Shown here in pieces: positions 5,964 to 13,937 of a stretch of DNA of 17,089 nucleotides. The notes under the pieces were generated by a model. That model was not told the DNA's origin, made no database searches, and was given only the letters and a program-made list of their open reading frames with translations. Each line of letters starts with the position of its first letter. Within the stretch, counting starts at the first letter, position 1. Made by a program: the position numbers and the translations under genes. This stretch comes from UPXZ01 sp035402725 (GTDB taxonomy: Bacteria; Bacteroidota; Bacteroidia; Bacteroidales; Paludibacteraceae): the NCBI GenBank assembly GCA_035402725.1, contig DAONDU010000040.1, positions 1-17,089 on the forward strand, read 5' to 3'.

Positions 5964-7790
5964 TTACTTTTTCTTAAAATATTCTTCTACTTTACTGATT
6001 GCCTCGATGGTAACTTCGTACAGATTGCCCATCTCCTGTTGTCCTGTATTGGGCGCGTAACTTGCAAATTCACAGGTGTTTAGGATATTGGTAAATTCAT
6101 CTGTCAAATCTTTGTCTATGCCGCGGTTAGTCATTTCCGCCTCAATATTTTCTTTATTCAGTGATACTACCGGAATAGAAAGCTTATCCGACAGATACGT
6201 CCATACTGCTTTCATTACCTCTTCGTAGAACTGTGACTTTTTGCCTTCGCTAAGGAATTTCTGTGCTAGTTTCAATCGCTTCTGAGCCACCCTATTCGCC
6301 TTCTTGGTTTTTACCAGACTAATATCGGCATTTTCTCTGATCTGCTTTCTAAAGAAGACAAACAGGATACAGGCGAGAAGAAATGGTATGAGATATAGCA
6401 TCCAGAACAACATGGAACCGAACAACGGATTTTCTTCAGACTTCTGTTTTATTTTTCCGGTATAAATGTAACGGATATCTTTGGCCAGTTGGGTAACATC
6501 TTCCTTGTTGGTATAATTGCCTATGATAGGACTCTCGCCTCCCGTACCTTTAGCCACATTGAGGTGGTAAGCAGGAGTTCTGAGCGTTTTATAGATCCGG
6601 TCGTTCAGATCGAAATAAGATAATTCTGCCGAAGGAATATTAAATACACCGGAATGTTGAGGAATAAACATGTACTCTATGGTTTTCGTTCCCGAAACAC
6701 CTTTTGCATTCGTTCCGAACTTATTGTCAGCCTTCGGATCATACACTTCAAAGCCATCGGGGAATTTTATCTGGGGGTTCTGAAGCAGCTTCATATTTCC
6801 GGTTCCCGAAATCACTACTTTGATAATAGCAGCCTCATTGGCTTTCAGATTGGTAGTACTTATGGAAGAAGTTAGATTAAAGTTACCGACTGCTCCGGTG
6901 AACGATGCCGGTTTACCCGGGGGCAAAGCATTGACCACTATTCTGGCACCCGGTGCTGTCAGATTCTTCTTAACATTGCTGTAGGAATCAAAGAAATCAT
7001 CGAAAATACTGCGAACCTGCGCCCTGTTCTGAATTCGCAGAATAGCGGTAAAGTTTGCTTTATCTATATTGATTTCACCTGTTCGTTGTGGAAATAACAG
7101 CACCTGATATAATACTACCGTACCATAATTTTTTCCATTATAATTTTCATAGGACAGCTGAGCATTTTTGGACTGTTCTATTTCCTGTTTAAGGAATCCG
7201 TTAAAGTCGGGAAACTTCATATCTGTAAACTGAGCCACATCAAGCAATGTGTAGAGTTTGTATGTCACCAGAATTGCTTCCTGTTCATACACATTCGTTT
7301 TCGATACGCTGGTGCGAATGAAAATATTATCGTTCGATATTCGCTGTGTCCCCTGCTCTGCATTTGAAGAACTGGCTCCGCCCTGTCCCTGCGACTGTGC
7401 TTTATCGGCCGGAAGTACTTTAATCGTTAATCCGTTGGAATAAACTTTTTCTCCATCTACTTCTATATTGGCTCCGGGAATTTTGAAAGTACCTGTTTTT
7501 TGAGGAAGCAAGGTGTATGTGTATGCAACATTAACACTCGACGATGCTTTTCCGTTTATATTCTGATAACTGGAGCTATGCTCTTCAAATGGTCCGGCAA
7601 GTATTTCGAAAAACTGAAAGTCAGGTGCGCGCAAGTCACGTGCCGATGCGTTGACCGAGTATTTTAACTGAAAAGGTGTATCCATATATACGGTGGCAGG
7701 TGCTGAGGCAGTAAAACTTACCTTATCCTGTGCCGTTAATACGTTATAGATTAACAGAAAAGATGTTAATACAATTAATGCTCGTTTCAT
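5964..7790 (-). CDS. batD: BatD: periplasmic membrane-anchored protein of the Bat operon
   Basis: This 608-aa protein has a signal peptide cleaved near residue 20 (VLTAQ). A long beta-rich periplasmic region follows at about 21-455, with repeated Ig-like stretches (for example PFQLKYSVNA, TYTLLPQKTGTFKIP, YQVLLFPQRTGEINI, IEYMFIPQHSGVFNIP). A membrane helix lies at about 458-481, and a cytoplasmic tail of about 125 residues ends in a helical domain (FYEEVMKAVWTYLSDKLSIP, LYEVTIEAISKVEEYF). That is the BatD (oxygen tolerance protein) layout at full length. The three QKTG/QRTG/QHSG-type strands mark internal repeats. By analogy with other MoxR-VWA systems it may present or receive periplasmic substrates. 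It follows batC after 69 bp. Confidence 0.92.
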   Translation of the reverse strand: MKRALIVLTSFLLIYNVLTAQDKVSFTASAPATVYMDTPFQLKYSVNASARDLRAPDFQFFEILAGPFEEHSSSYQNINGKASSSVNVAYTYTLLPQKTGTFKIPGANIEVDGEKVYSNGLTIKVLPADKAQSQGQGGASSSNAEQGTQRISNDNIFIRTSVSKTNVYEQEAILVTYKLYTLLDVAQFTDMKFPDFNGFLKQEIEQSKNAQLSYENYNGKNYGTVVLYQVLLFPQRTGEINIDKANFTAILRIQNRAQVRSIFDDFFDSYSNVKKNLTAPGARIVVNALPPGKPASFTGAVGNFNLTSSISTTNLKANEAAIIKVVISGTGNMKLLQNPQIKFPDGFEVYDPKADNKFGTNAKGVSGTKTIEYMFIPQHSGVFNIPSAELSYFDLNDRIYKTLRTPAYHLNVAKGTGGESPIIGNYTNKEDVTQLAKDIRYIYTGKIKQKSEENPLFGSMLFWMLYLIPFLLACILFVFFRKQIRENADISLVKTKKANRVAQKRLKLAQKFLSEGKKSQFYEEVMKAVWTYLSDKLSIPVVSLNKENIEAEMTNRGIDKDLTDEFTNILNTCEFASYAPNTGQQEMGNLYEVTIEAISKVEEYFKKK

Positions 7791-7859
7791 AGAATATTAC
7801 TCTCCCTCTTGCTCAGTAGTGATCATTTATGTATAAATTAAATGCTTGTTTTCTGTAAA

Positions 7860-8564
7860 TTACCAATCTTTATCAGCCTTTTTTCTACCGTGAACCTGTG
7901 CTTTTTTAGCCTTATCCTGAGTATCCTTTTCATCCTGTTGCAAAGCTTCTAAAATCTGCTGAGCGTTTTCTTTAGACATCTGAGGCTGCTGTGGTTGAGG
8001 TTGTTCCTGTTTTTTTTCTTTATCCGGTTCGTTTTTTGGTTGTTGTTGCTGGTCTTTGTCCTTGTTCTGCTTATCTTTATTATTATTTTTATTATTTTTA
8101 TTATCCTTGTTTTCCTGTTGTTGTTTTTTCAGGAGCATCTGCGCATAAGCAAGATTGTAACGGGTATCGTTATCAGCCGGATTATTTTTCAATGCCATTT
8201 TATAGGAATCAATTGCTTCCTGAATTTTATTTTCACCGATAAGTGTATTCCCCATATTGTGTAATTCGGATGCCAGTTTCTTCTTATTATCGCCGGCAAA
8301 AGGCAAAGCTGTTTTGTATTGCTGGTAAGCTTCGTTATATTTTCCCTGACGAAACAGTGCGTTACCAAGGTTGTAGTTTGCTTCGAATGATTTATTATTC
8401 TTTACAAGCGCTTTCCGGTACTCAATCTCAGCTTCGGTGTATTTCTTTTTGTTGTAATGTCTGTTGCCTGTGCGTACTTCATCACTTTCCTTCTGGGCAA
8501 TACCTGCCACCGGGAGCAGCAGCGCAACAACAAGTATCGTAGTATTTTTTAGTACATTCATCAT
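7860..8564 (-). CDS. batC: BatC: TPR protein with a low-complexity Asn/Lys/Gln linker
   Basis: A 234-aa secreted TPR protein. The signal peptide ends at about residue 23 (AGIAQ), and TPR units lie at about 32-55, 61-89 and 99-130 (EANYNLGNALFRQGKYNEAY; HNMGNTLIGENKIQEAID). Residues 148-197 are almost only N, K, D, Q, E and P. The C-terminal NAQQILEALQQDEKDTQDK plus a basic RKKADKDW tail is the conserved BatC end. Ending with a conserved motif after a disordered linker suggests that the tail docks on a partner such as BatB. Two adjacent start Mets (8564 and 8561) cannot be told apart. It starts 26 bp after batB. Confidence 0.88.
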   Translation of the reverse strand: MMNVLKNTTILVVALLLPVAGIAQKESDEVRTGNRHYNKKKYTEAEIEYRKALVKNNKSFEANYNLGNALFRQGKYNEAYQQYKTALPFAGDNKKKLASELHNMGNTLIGENKIQEAIDSYKMALKNNPADNDTRYNLAYAQMLLKKQQQENKDNKNNKNNNKDKQNKDKDQQQQPKNEPDKEKKQEQPQPQQPQMSKENAQQILEALQQDEKDTQDKAKKAQVHGRKKADKDW

Positions 8565-8590
8565 TTTTTATGAAAAAAGAAATTTCTACA

Positions 8591-9634
8591 CTAACCGTTA
8601 TTTTTTTGTTCCTTAACATCAAACAGGCGGATACGACTCAGCCACTTATTCTTTCGGGCAAATACAAAGAATTCAATGATTAAAATCAACAATGCTATGA
8701 ATGCAAACGACTGAAACTGCTCGTTATACTCGGAGAACACCTTGGTATCCATATCCGATTTAGCCAGAGTATCAAGCTGTTTGCTCACAGTTCGCTGTGC
8801 AGCATTGCTGTTGTCAGCCCGCACATAAACGCCACCACCTGCCTGTGCAATTCCTGAGCACATTTGTTCATTTAATTTGGAAACGACCACATTTCCTTCT
8901 TTATCTTTTTTGAAGCTCACAGTTTCATCTACGGGTATGGGGGCTCCTTCGGGGGTTCCCATTCCTACTACATAGACTTTAATTCCGTTGTCCCCGGCTA
9001 GTTTTGCTGCCGCAATGGCATCGTCCTCATGATTTTCGCCATCAGTGAGTATGATGATTGCCCTGCTGGCACCCGATTTTTGTCCGAATGATTTGATAGC
9101 AATATCGATAGCCGATCCAATGGCAGTACCCTGTCGAGGCACCATCTGGGGATTGATGGTCGACAGAAACATTTTTGCCGAACCGTAATCGGACGTGATA
9201 GGCATCTGCACATATGCATCGCCTGCAAAAACAATCATGCCCACCTTATCTTCCTCCATTTTATCAATCAGCTGCGAAAGAATTTGTTTTGCTTTCTGAA
9301 GGCGGTTGGGTTGAATATCCTGAGCCAGCATGGAGTTCGATACGTCGAGCGCTATCATCACTTCAATCCCTTTTTTCCTGACTTTTTCTTCCTTTGTTCC
9401 GAACTGTGGTTGAGCCAGAACAATTATTATCAGCACAAGGGCTATCAGTTGCATATAAAATTTCCACCTGGGGCGTGCATACGACACATTTGGCATCAAC
9501 CAGGACAGCAAGGTTGTATTTCCCCACAATCTGATATTCTTTTTCCGTAGTATGGCAGCGCGCACGAAGACAGCTACCAGAAATGCAGCTGGTAAAAGCA
9601 GAAAAAGATATTCGGGATGTGCAAATCTTAACAT
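8591..9634 (-). CDS. batB: BatB: membrane-anchored VWA protein of the Bat operon
   Basis: A 347-aa protein with two N-terminal hydrophobic helices (about 8-28 and 60-75), a von Willebrand factor A domain at about 90-295 and a C-terminal helix at about 309-327. The metal-ion-dependent adhesion site is complete: DVSNS with Asp97, Ser99 and Ser101; Thr170 in GTAIG; and Asp198 in LTDGEN. The opening LRFAHPEYLFLLLPA is the family hallmark (the BatA N-terminus is very similar). The VWA domain is expected on the periplasmic side, binding a divalent metal and protein partners. It lies 69 bp after batA, to which it is a paralogue. Confidence 0.93.
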   Translation of the reverse strand: MLRFAHPEYLFLLLPAAFLVAVFVRAAILRKKNIRLWGNTTLLSWLMPNVSYARPRWKFYMQLIALVLIIIVLAQPQFGTKEEKVRKKGIEVMIALDVSNSMLAQDIQPNRLQKAKQILSQLIDKMEEDKVGMIVFAGDAYVQMPITSDYGSAKMFLSTINPQMVPRQGTAIGSAIDIAIKSFGQKSGASRAIIILTDGENHEDDAIAAAKLAGDNGIKVYVVGMGTPEGAPIPVDETVSFKKDKEGNVVVSKLNEQMCSGIAQAGGGVYVRADNSNAAQRTVSKQLDTLAKSDMDTKVFSEYNEQFQSFAFIALLILIIEFFVFARKNKWLSRIRLFDVKEQKNNG

Positions 9635-9703
9635 TATCTGAATTTATAAAGTCAATTTATAAGCTATTAAACGCATTAACACGTATTAATTTTAAGATAA
9701 AAA

Positions 9704-10687
9704 TTACGGCATGGTTCTCAACCAGGTGTTTCGTATCAGTATTTCGGCAAAAAAGAACATAAATGCAAGCAAGGCAAAAATAAAATAGGTCTCACTCTTG
9801 TTACTGAACTCTTTTACACTGATTTTTGTTTTTTCGAGTTGATCAATTTCCTGATAAATGGCTCTCAGCTTGTTAGTATTGGTTGCCCTGAAATACCGTC
9901 CGCCGGTGATATCTGCAATATCTTTGAGCGTTTTTTCATCAAACTGGGTTTCTTCCTGCTGATAACGTACACCAAAAGGTGTTTGTATAGGTATGCTGAT
10001 GGTTCCATATGATCCTACACCAATAGCATAAACTCTGATTCCGAAAGTTTTGGCAATTTCTGCTGCTGTTATGGGAGCAATGTCACCACGGTTGTTCGAA
10101 CCATCGGTGAGCAGAATGATTACCTTCGATTTTGCTTTACTGTCTTTTATGCGGCTGATTGCATTGGCAAGCCCCAGCCCGATGGCTGTTCCGTCTTCAA
10201 TCAATCCGTATCTGACGCCCGAAAACAAATTTATCAGCACATTATGATCAACAGTAAGTGGACACTGGGTAAAACTTTCACCGGCAAACACCACCAATCC
10301 GATATTATCGTTCGGTCGTGAAAGAATAAATTCGGATGCGACATTCTTTGCAGCTTCCAGACGGCTTGGACGAAGGTCTTCTGCCTGCATCGTTCCTGAA
10401 ATATCCAGTGCCATCATTATATCAATTCCTTCAGTGCTTTCTGTCCGCCAGTTGTTTGATGATTGCGGGCGGGCAATGGCAATAATGAGCATAGCGATGG
10501 CCAGAAGCCTCAAAACAAATGGTAAATGTCTGAATTTCATCCGTTTCGACTTTGGCAAATCTTTTAAAGGCTGTACCGACGAAATCTGCAGACTCGCATC
10601 CGACTTGTGTATCTCCTTCAGGTACCAGATAATCATTGGCACTAGTAAAAGGAGCAAGAATAGATATTCAGGATTTAGAAATGTCAT
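9704..10687 (-). CDS. batA: BatA: membrane-anchored VWA protein of the Bat operon
   Basis: A 327-aa paralogue of BatB with the same plan: FLNPEYLFLLLLLVPMII at the N-terminus, a second helix at about 57-73, a VWA domain at about 88-285 and a C-terminal helix at about 300-318. Its metal site reads DISGT (Asp95, Ser97, Thr99), a conservative Ser-to-Thr change, with Thr167 in GTAIG and Asp195 in LTDGSN. The ARPQSSNNW segment after helix 2 is typical of BatA. It begins 39 bp after the upstream BatD/DUF4381-like gene, with a 6-bp hairpin in between. Confidence 0.93.
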   Translation of the reverse strand: MTFLNPEYLFLLLLLVPMIIWYLKEIHKSDASLQISSVQPLKDLPKSKRMKFRHLPFVLRLLAIAMLIIAIARPQSSNNWRTESTEGIDIMMALDISGTMQAEDLRPSRLEAAKNVASEFILSRPNDNIGLVVFAGESFTQCPLTVDHNVLINLFSGVRYGLIEDGTAIGLGLANAISRIKDSKAKSKVIILLTDGSNNRGDIAPITAAEIAKTFGIRVYAIGVGSYGTISIPIQTPFGVRYQQEETQFDEKTLKDIADITGGRYFRATNTNKLRAIYQEIDQLEKTKISVKEFSNKSETYFIFALLAFMFFFAEILIRNTWLRTMP

Positions 10688-10702
10688 TTTTTCGTTAAGT
10701 TC

Positions 10703-10719
10703 ACCTGCCGTTCGCAGGT
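10703..10719. other. Short hairpin within the Bat operon, just before batA
   Basis: ACCTGC at 10703-10708 pairs with GCAGGT at 10714-10719 around a 5-nt loop, 7 bp past the stop of the upstream gene and 15 bp ahead of the batA start. No U-run follows, so it is not a standard terminator. It could mark an mRNA processing point or tune batA translation. Confidence 0.35.
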
Positions 10720-10726
10720 TTCAGTT

Positions 10727-11704
10727 TTATTTATTTTCAACTTCAGCAGCATTATCAGCTTTAATTTCGTCATTTATCACTTCTTGAACAGTAGTCTGAT
10801 TTACAAAAAGATATGCATTCATCAGGCTTAATTCATTTTCTCCGTTCACCGGATCCCACTTTGCAAATTTCACAAGATCTGCCAGGGTTAGAATTTGCTT
10901 CAATCCCTCATATGCCGATGGTTTATCAACTTTCAGAAACTGTGAATTTCTCAAAATTTCATCCGAAGTCATTTCCATACTCTTGATATTAAACACCTTT
11001 TCAATATAAGTGCGCAGGACATCTGTGAGTTGAGTGTGATATTCCTTTACTCTTCCTTTCTGCCACAATTTTTCCTCTTTTATCTTATCCAGCAGCTGGA
11101 GTGCTTCAACGTTTGCCGGAATAATTTCTTCGGGTGTTGCAGATTGAAATACAGGTTTTTTCATCACAAATTTACGAATCAGGATGAATAATATAACCGC
11201 CAACGCGATAAGCAGGATGGCTAAAAGAAGTTTTTGTAAAAAGCTTTTCCAGTCGAATGGCGGTTTATAAACCGGTTTAATATCTGTCAGTGAATTCGCA
11301 GCCGTATCAATAACGAAAGGTTGTACCACCTTGAGTGAAGTGGAATTGGACCATGCGGTATCTTTTCCCGAAATAAATGGAAATGCAGGCACATAAATCA
11401 GCGAGTCCTTAAACGATGTTACCTTGTAACGGATATTTACCTGTATTTTTTCATTGGAAAGTTTTACTGTATCCGATTTCGCCTGTTCTACGATATCGAG
11501 ATTACCGACAATGGTGTCTGAAAAAACAGGTGCGATAATTTTTTGACTGGGCGACTGCACAATTTCAAAGGTAAATCCAGTCTGATTGCCAATCCATAGC
11601 TGTGTGGAATCCATTTTTGCTTTGATAACAACAGGCTGTGCCGAAATAAATCCGGCAGATAAAGCTATGATAATCAAAACGTATAAACGAAACTGTTTTC
11701 TCAT
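10727..11704 (-). CDS. Bat-operon membrane protein with BatD/DUF4381-like layout
   Basis: From the ATG at 11704 the product is 325 aa: signal peptide to about residue 23 (GFISAQ), a beta-rich periplasmic domain at about 24-150, one membrane helix at about 155-177 (FLQKLLLAILLIALAVILFI) and a cytoplasmic helical domain at about 190-305 (LLDKIKEEKLWQKGRVKEYH, TQLTDVLRTYIEKVFNI). The layout mirrors a short BatD or the DUF4381 proteins of MoxR-VWA operons, and Bacteroidales Bat operons usually carry such a gene between DUF58 and batA. The cytoplasmic part may contact MoxR or DUF58; this is inference. An ATG at 11722 in the same frame adds 6 residues (MFIRIN) and lies 7 bp after the DUF58 stop. 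I prefer 11704 for its more typical signal peptide, but either is possible. Confidence 0.82.
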   Translation of the reverse strand: MRKQFRLYVLIIIALSAGFISAQPVVIKAKMDSTQLWIGNQTGFTFEIVQSPSQKIIAPVFSDTIVGNLDIVEQAKSDTVKLSNEKIQVNIRYKVTSFKDSLIYVPAFPFISGKDTAWSNSTSLKVVQPFVIDTAANSLTDIKPVYKPPFDWKSFLQKLLLAILLIALAVILFILIRKFVMKKPVFQSATPEEIIPANVEALQLLDKIKEEKLWQKGRVKEYHTQLTDVLRTYIEKVFNIKSMEMTSDEILRNSQFLKVDKPSAYEGLKQILTLADLVKFAKWDPVNGENELSLMNAYLFVNQTTVQEVINDEIKADNAAEVENK

Positions 11705-11729
11705 ATTTATTCGAATAAACATCTTTTAT

Positions 11730-12596
11730 TTAAGCTCTTAATCGGAAGAGTTTCATCAATGCACGTACGTAGTCTTCATCAGTACTCATGGTTACAGAGT
11801 CCACTCCGGATTGTTTGAAAGTTTTCTGTAATTCAAGTTGCCGTTCGTTCCACTTGTGTTTATAGGTCGTTCGCAAGCGTTTATCAGCAGTATCAACCCA
11901 GATTCGTTCTCCGGTTTCGGCATCTTTAAGTTTGATAAGCCCTACATTCGGTATCTCGGCTTCACGTATATCATAAACCTGCAATGCAGCAATATCATGC
12001 TTGCGGTTTGCTATCTGTAATGTACGGTCGAAACCATGATCCATAAAGTCGGAAATGACAAAAGCTGTTGAATGTTTCTTTATGGCATTGGTGAAATACT
12101 TCAGCGCACCTCCGATATCGGTTTGATTGCTGGATGGTTTGAAAACAAGCAATTCACGAATTATATGAAGTACGTGTTTTTTCCCTTTTTTGGGTGGTAT
12201 GAACTTTTCAATTTTATCTGAAAAAAATATTACTCCCACCTTATCGTTGTTTTGAATAGTAGAAAATGCCAGAGTAGCTGCCACTTCGGTGATTATGTCC
12301 TTTTTCAGCATATTGACTGTTCCGAAATCACGGCTGCCCGACACATCGACAAGCAGCATAACCGTCAATTCGCGTTCTTCTTCAAATACTTTAATATAGG
12401 GATGACCGAAACGTGCTGTTACATTCCAGTCGATTGTACGTACATCGTCACCATATTGATATTCGCGCACTTCGGCAAAAGTCATACCGCGTCCTTTGAA
12501 GGCCGTATGGTACTGACCTGCAAATATATTTTGCGATAGACCTCGCGTTTTTATCTCTATTTTACGAACTTTTTTAAGTAAGTCGTTGGTTTCCAT
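11730..12596 (-). CDS. DUF58 family protein of the Bat operon
   Basis: From METNDLLKKVRKIEIKTRGL the product is 288 aa. The DUF58 core is clear: FKGRGMTFAEVREYQYGDD and RTIDWNVTAR at about 34-62, then VFEEERELTVMLLVDVSGS, a VWA-like first strand with Asp84, Ser86 and Ser88. This is the short soluble DUF58 form without membrane helices, as usual in Bat operons, so it should work in the cytoplasm near MoxR. DUF58 proteins are standard partners of MoxR ATPases; their exact task is unknown. The frame could also start at 12602 (MYMETND), two codons earlier; METND matches relatives I know and is preferred. The gene follows moxR after a 120-bp gap with weak hairpins. Confidence 0.92.
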   Translation of the reverse strand: METNDLLKKVRKIEIKTRGLSQNIFAGQYHTAFKGRGMTFAEVREYQYGDDVRTIDWNVTARFGHPYIKVFEEERELTVMLLVDVSGSRDFGTVNMLKKDIITEVAATLAFSTIQNNDKVGVIFFSDKIEKFIPPKKGKKHVLHIIRELLVFKPSSNQTDIGGALKYFTNAIKKHSTAFVISDFMDHGFDRTLQIANRKHDIAALQVYDIREAEIPNVGLIKLKDAETGERIWVDTADKRLRTTYKHKWNERQLELQKTFKQSGVDSVTMSTDEDYVRALMKLFRLRA

Positions 12597-12634
12597 ATAC
12601 AAAATCTTTTACCGGCGAAATCTTGATTGCTTTT

Positions 12635-12656
12635 CTGTAATTATTACTAGTTACAG
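12635..12656. other. Weak hairpin between moxR and DUF58
   Basis: CTGTAA (12635-12640) pairs with TTACAG (12651-12656) across a 10-nt loop. It is AT-rich, of low stability and has no U-tail. It may be an mRNA structure in the 120-bp spacer. Confidence 0.22.
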
Positions 12657-12668
12657 TACATTTTTATG

Positions 12669-12689
12669 CCGATATTTAATTACTATCGG
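12669..12689. other. Second hairpin between moxR and DUF58
   Basis: CCGATA (12669-12674) pairs with TATCGG (12684-12689), loop 9 nt. On the minus strand it is followed by CATAAAAATG, not a U-run, so it is at most a weak attenuator or 3'-end structure after moxR. Confidence 0.28.
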
Positions 12690-12716
12690 GTTTTCTGTGA
12701 CTTGACCTTTGTTTGA

Positions 12717-13712
12717 TCAGGGCACTTCTACAGCATTCAAAATATCGGTAATGATCTCTTCGGATGTCAGGCTATTGGCTTCAGCTTCGTAGCTCAGCCC
12801 GATACGGTGACGCAATACATCGAAGCAAACTGCACGTACATCTTCAGGAATAACGTATCCTCGGCGTTTGATAAAAGCATAGGCACGCGCTGCGAGAGCC
12901 AGGTTGATAGAAGCACGAGGAGATGCACCAAATGAAATCATATCTTTCAGGGAATCCAAACCATATTCTTCGGGGAAACGGGTAGCGAAAACAATATCAA
13001 TGATGTAACGTTCAATTTTTTCGTCGATATAAACCTGACGAACCACATCGCGGGCTGCGACAATATCTTTTGGTGACAATATTGGACTTACGGCTGGCTT
13101 TTCCTTGATAATATTCTGACGAATAATCAGTTTTTCTTCCTCTTTCTTCGGATAATTGATAACCACCTTCAGCATAAAACGGTCAACCTGTGCTTCGGGA
13201 AGCGGATAGGTTCCCTCCTGCTCAATCGGATTTTGGGTAGCCATTACCAGAAATGGTTCTTCGAGCTTAAAGGTTTTGTCGCCAATCGTAACCTGACGTT
13301 CCTGCATGGCTTCGAGCAAGGCGCTCTGTACTTTTGCCGGAGCACGGTTGATTTCGTCAGCCAGCACAAAGTTGGCAAAAACCGGTCCTTTACGGATATT
13401 GAATTCTTCCTGTTTCTGACTGAAAATCATTGTCCCGATAACGTCGGCAGGCAACAAGTCAGGAGTAAACTGTATTCGGCTGAAATCGGCTTTTATCAAA
13501 TCAGCCAGGGTTTTGATAGCTAACGTTTTTGCTAAACCGGGAACACCTTCGAGCAAAATATGTCCATCGGAAAGCAAACCAATCAGCAATGATTCTATCA
13601 GATGTTTCTGCCCCACAATAACTTTGTTCATACCCATCGTGATGGCATCAACAAACGCACTTTGTCGTTCAATACGTTCATTAAGTTCCTTAATATCAAC
13701 CATTTGATTCAT
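12717..13712 (-). CDS. MoxR-type AAA+ ATPase of the Bat operon
   Basis: From MNQMVDIKELNERIERQ the product is 331 aa, standard for the family. Walker A is GVPGLAKT at about 56-63, Walker B ends in LADEINR (Asp119, Glu120), sensor 1 is Asn161 in ATQNPIEQEGTYPLPEAQ, an arginine finger candidate is Arg178 in VDRF, and the C-terminal lid carries ASPRAS (sensor 2). MoxR ATPases are chaperone-like and act on VWA-domain partners, here DUF58, BatA and BatB. The frame runs 11 codons further to 13745, but the TATCTTTG box at 13743-13750 would put the transcript start downstream of that codon, so 13712 (or 13703, MVDIKEL) is the better start. It is the first gene of the operon. Confidence 0.95.
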   Translation of the reverse strand: MNQMVDIKELNERIERQSAFVDAITMGMNKVIVGQKHLIESLLIGLLSDGHILLEGVPGLAKTLAIKTLADLIKADFSRIQFTPDLLPADVIGTMIFSQKQEEFNIRKGPVFANFVLADEINRAPAKVQSALLEAMQERQVTIGDKTFKLEEPFLVMATQNPIEQEGTYPLPEAQVDRFMLKVVINYPKKEEEKLIIRQNIIKEKPAVSPILSPKDIVAARDVVRQVYIDEKIERYIIDIVFATRFPEEYGLDSLKDMISFGASPRASINLALAARAYAFIKRRGYVIPEDVRAVCFDVLRHRIGLSYEAEANSLTSEEIITDILNAVEVP

Positions 13713-13742
13713 ATATAATATTGTTTTTGTTTTTTTTCCGAA

Positions 13743-13750
13743 CAAAGATA
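13743..13750 (-). promoter_or_regulatory. Promoter -7 box (TATCTTTG) of the Bat operon
   Basis: TATCTTTG on the minus strand matches the TAnnTTTG consensus of Bacteroidota perfectly and lies about 30 bp ahead of the preferred moxR start. AT-rich sequence precedes it, though no exact TTTG is seen at -33. The 192 bp between the upstream terminator and this box hold no gene. Confidence 0.6.
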
Positions 13751-13892
13751 CAACATATTAAAATGTTAAATATCTGATTTAATATCTATTAACCTGAATT
13801 TAGAATATGTAAACAATCATGTCAACTCTGAGTATCTGTAAGGCTTAATTTTGCAAAAAATGTATTGATTTTTGCCGTATAAACAGACATAA

Positions 13893-13920
13893 AAAAAAGG
13901 TCAGTAAAAAGACCTTTTTT
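13893..13920 (-). terminator. Intrinsic terminator after the HU-LysM gene
   Basis: AAAAAAGGTC (13893-13902) pairs with GACCTTTTTT (13911-13920) around loop AGTAAAAA, with a run of 8 A/T pairs or U's next to the GC part on the minus strand. It lies 18 bp past the stop of the HU-LysM gene. The symmetric A and T runs allow it to act on both strands. It separates the rimO/HU block from the Bat operon. Confidence 0.85.
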
Positions 13921-13937
13921 ATGTGTTTTAATTGAAG

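Noticed and set aside
7991..8264. Hydrophobic plus-strand frames opposite batC (Phe/Leu/Ile-rich)
   Set aside because: They are the antisense reading of the Asn/Lys/Gln tract of BatC; the membrane-like look is a by-product of codon complementarity.
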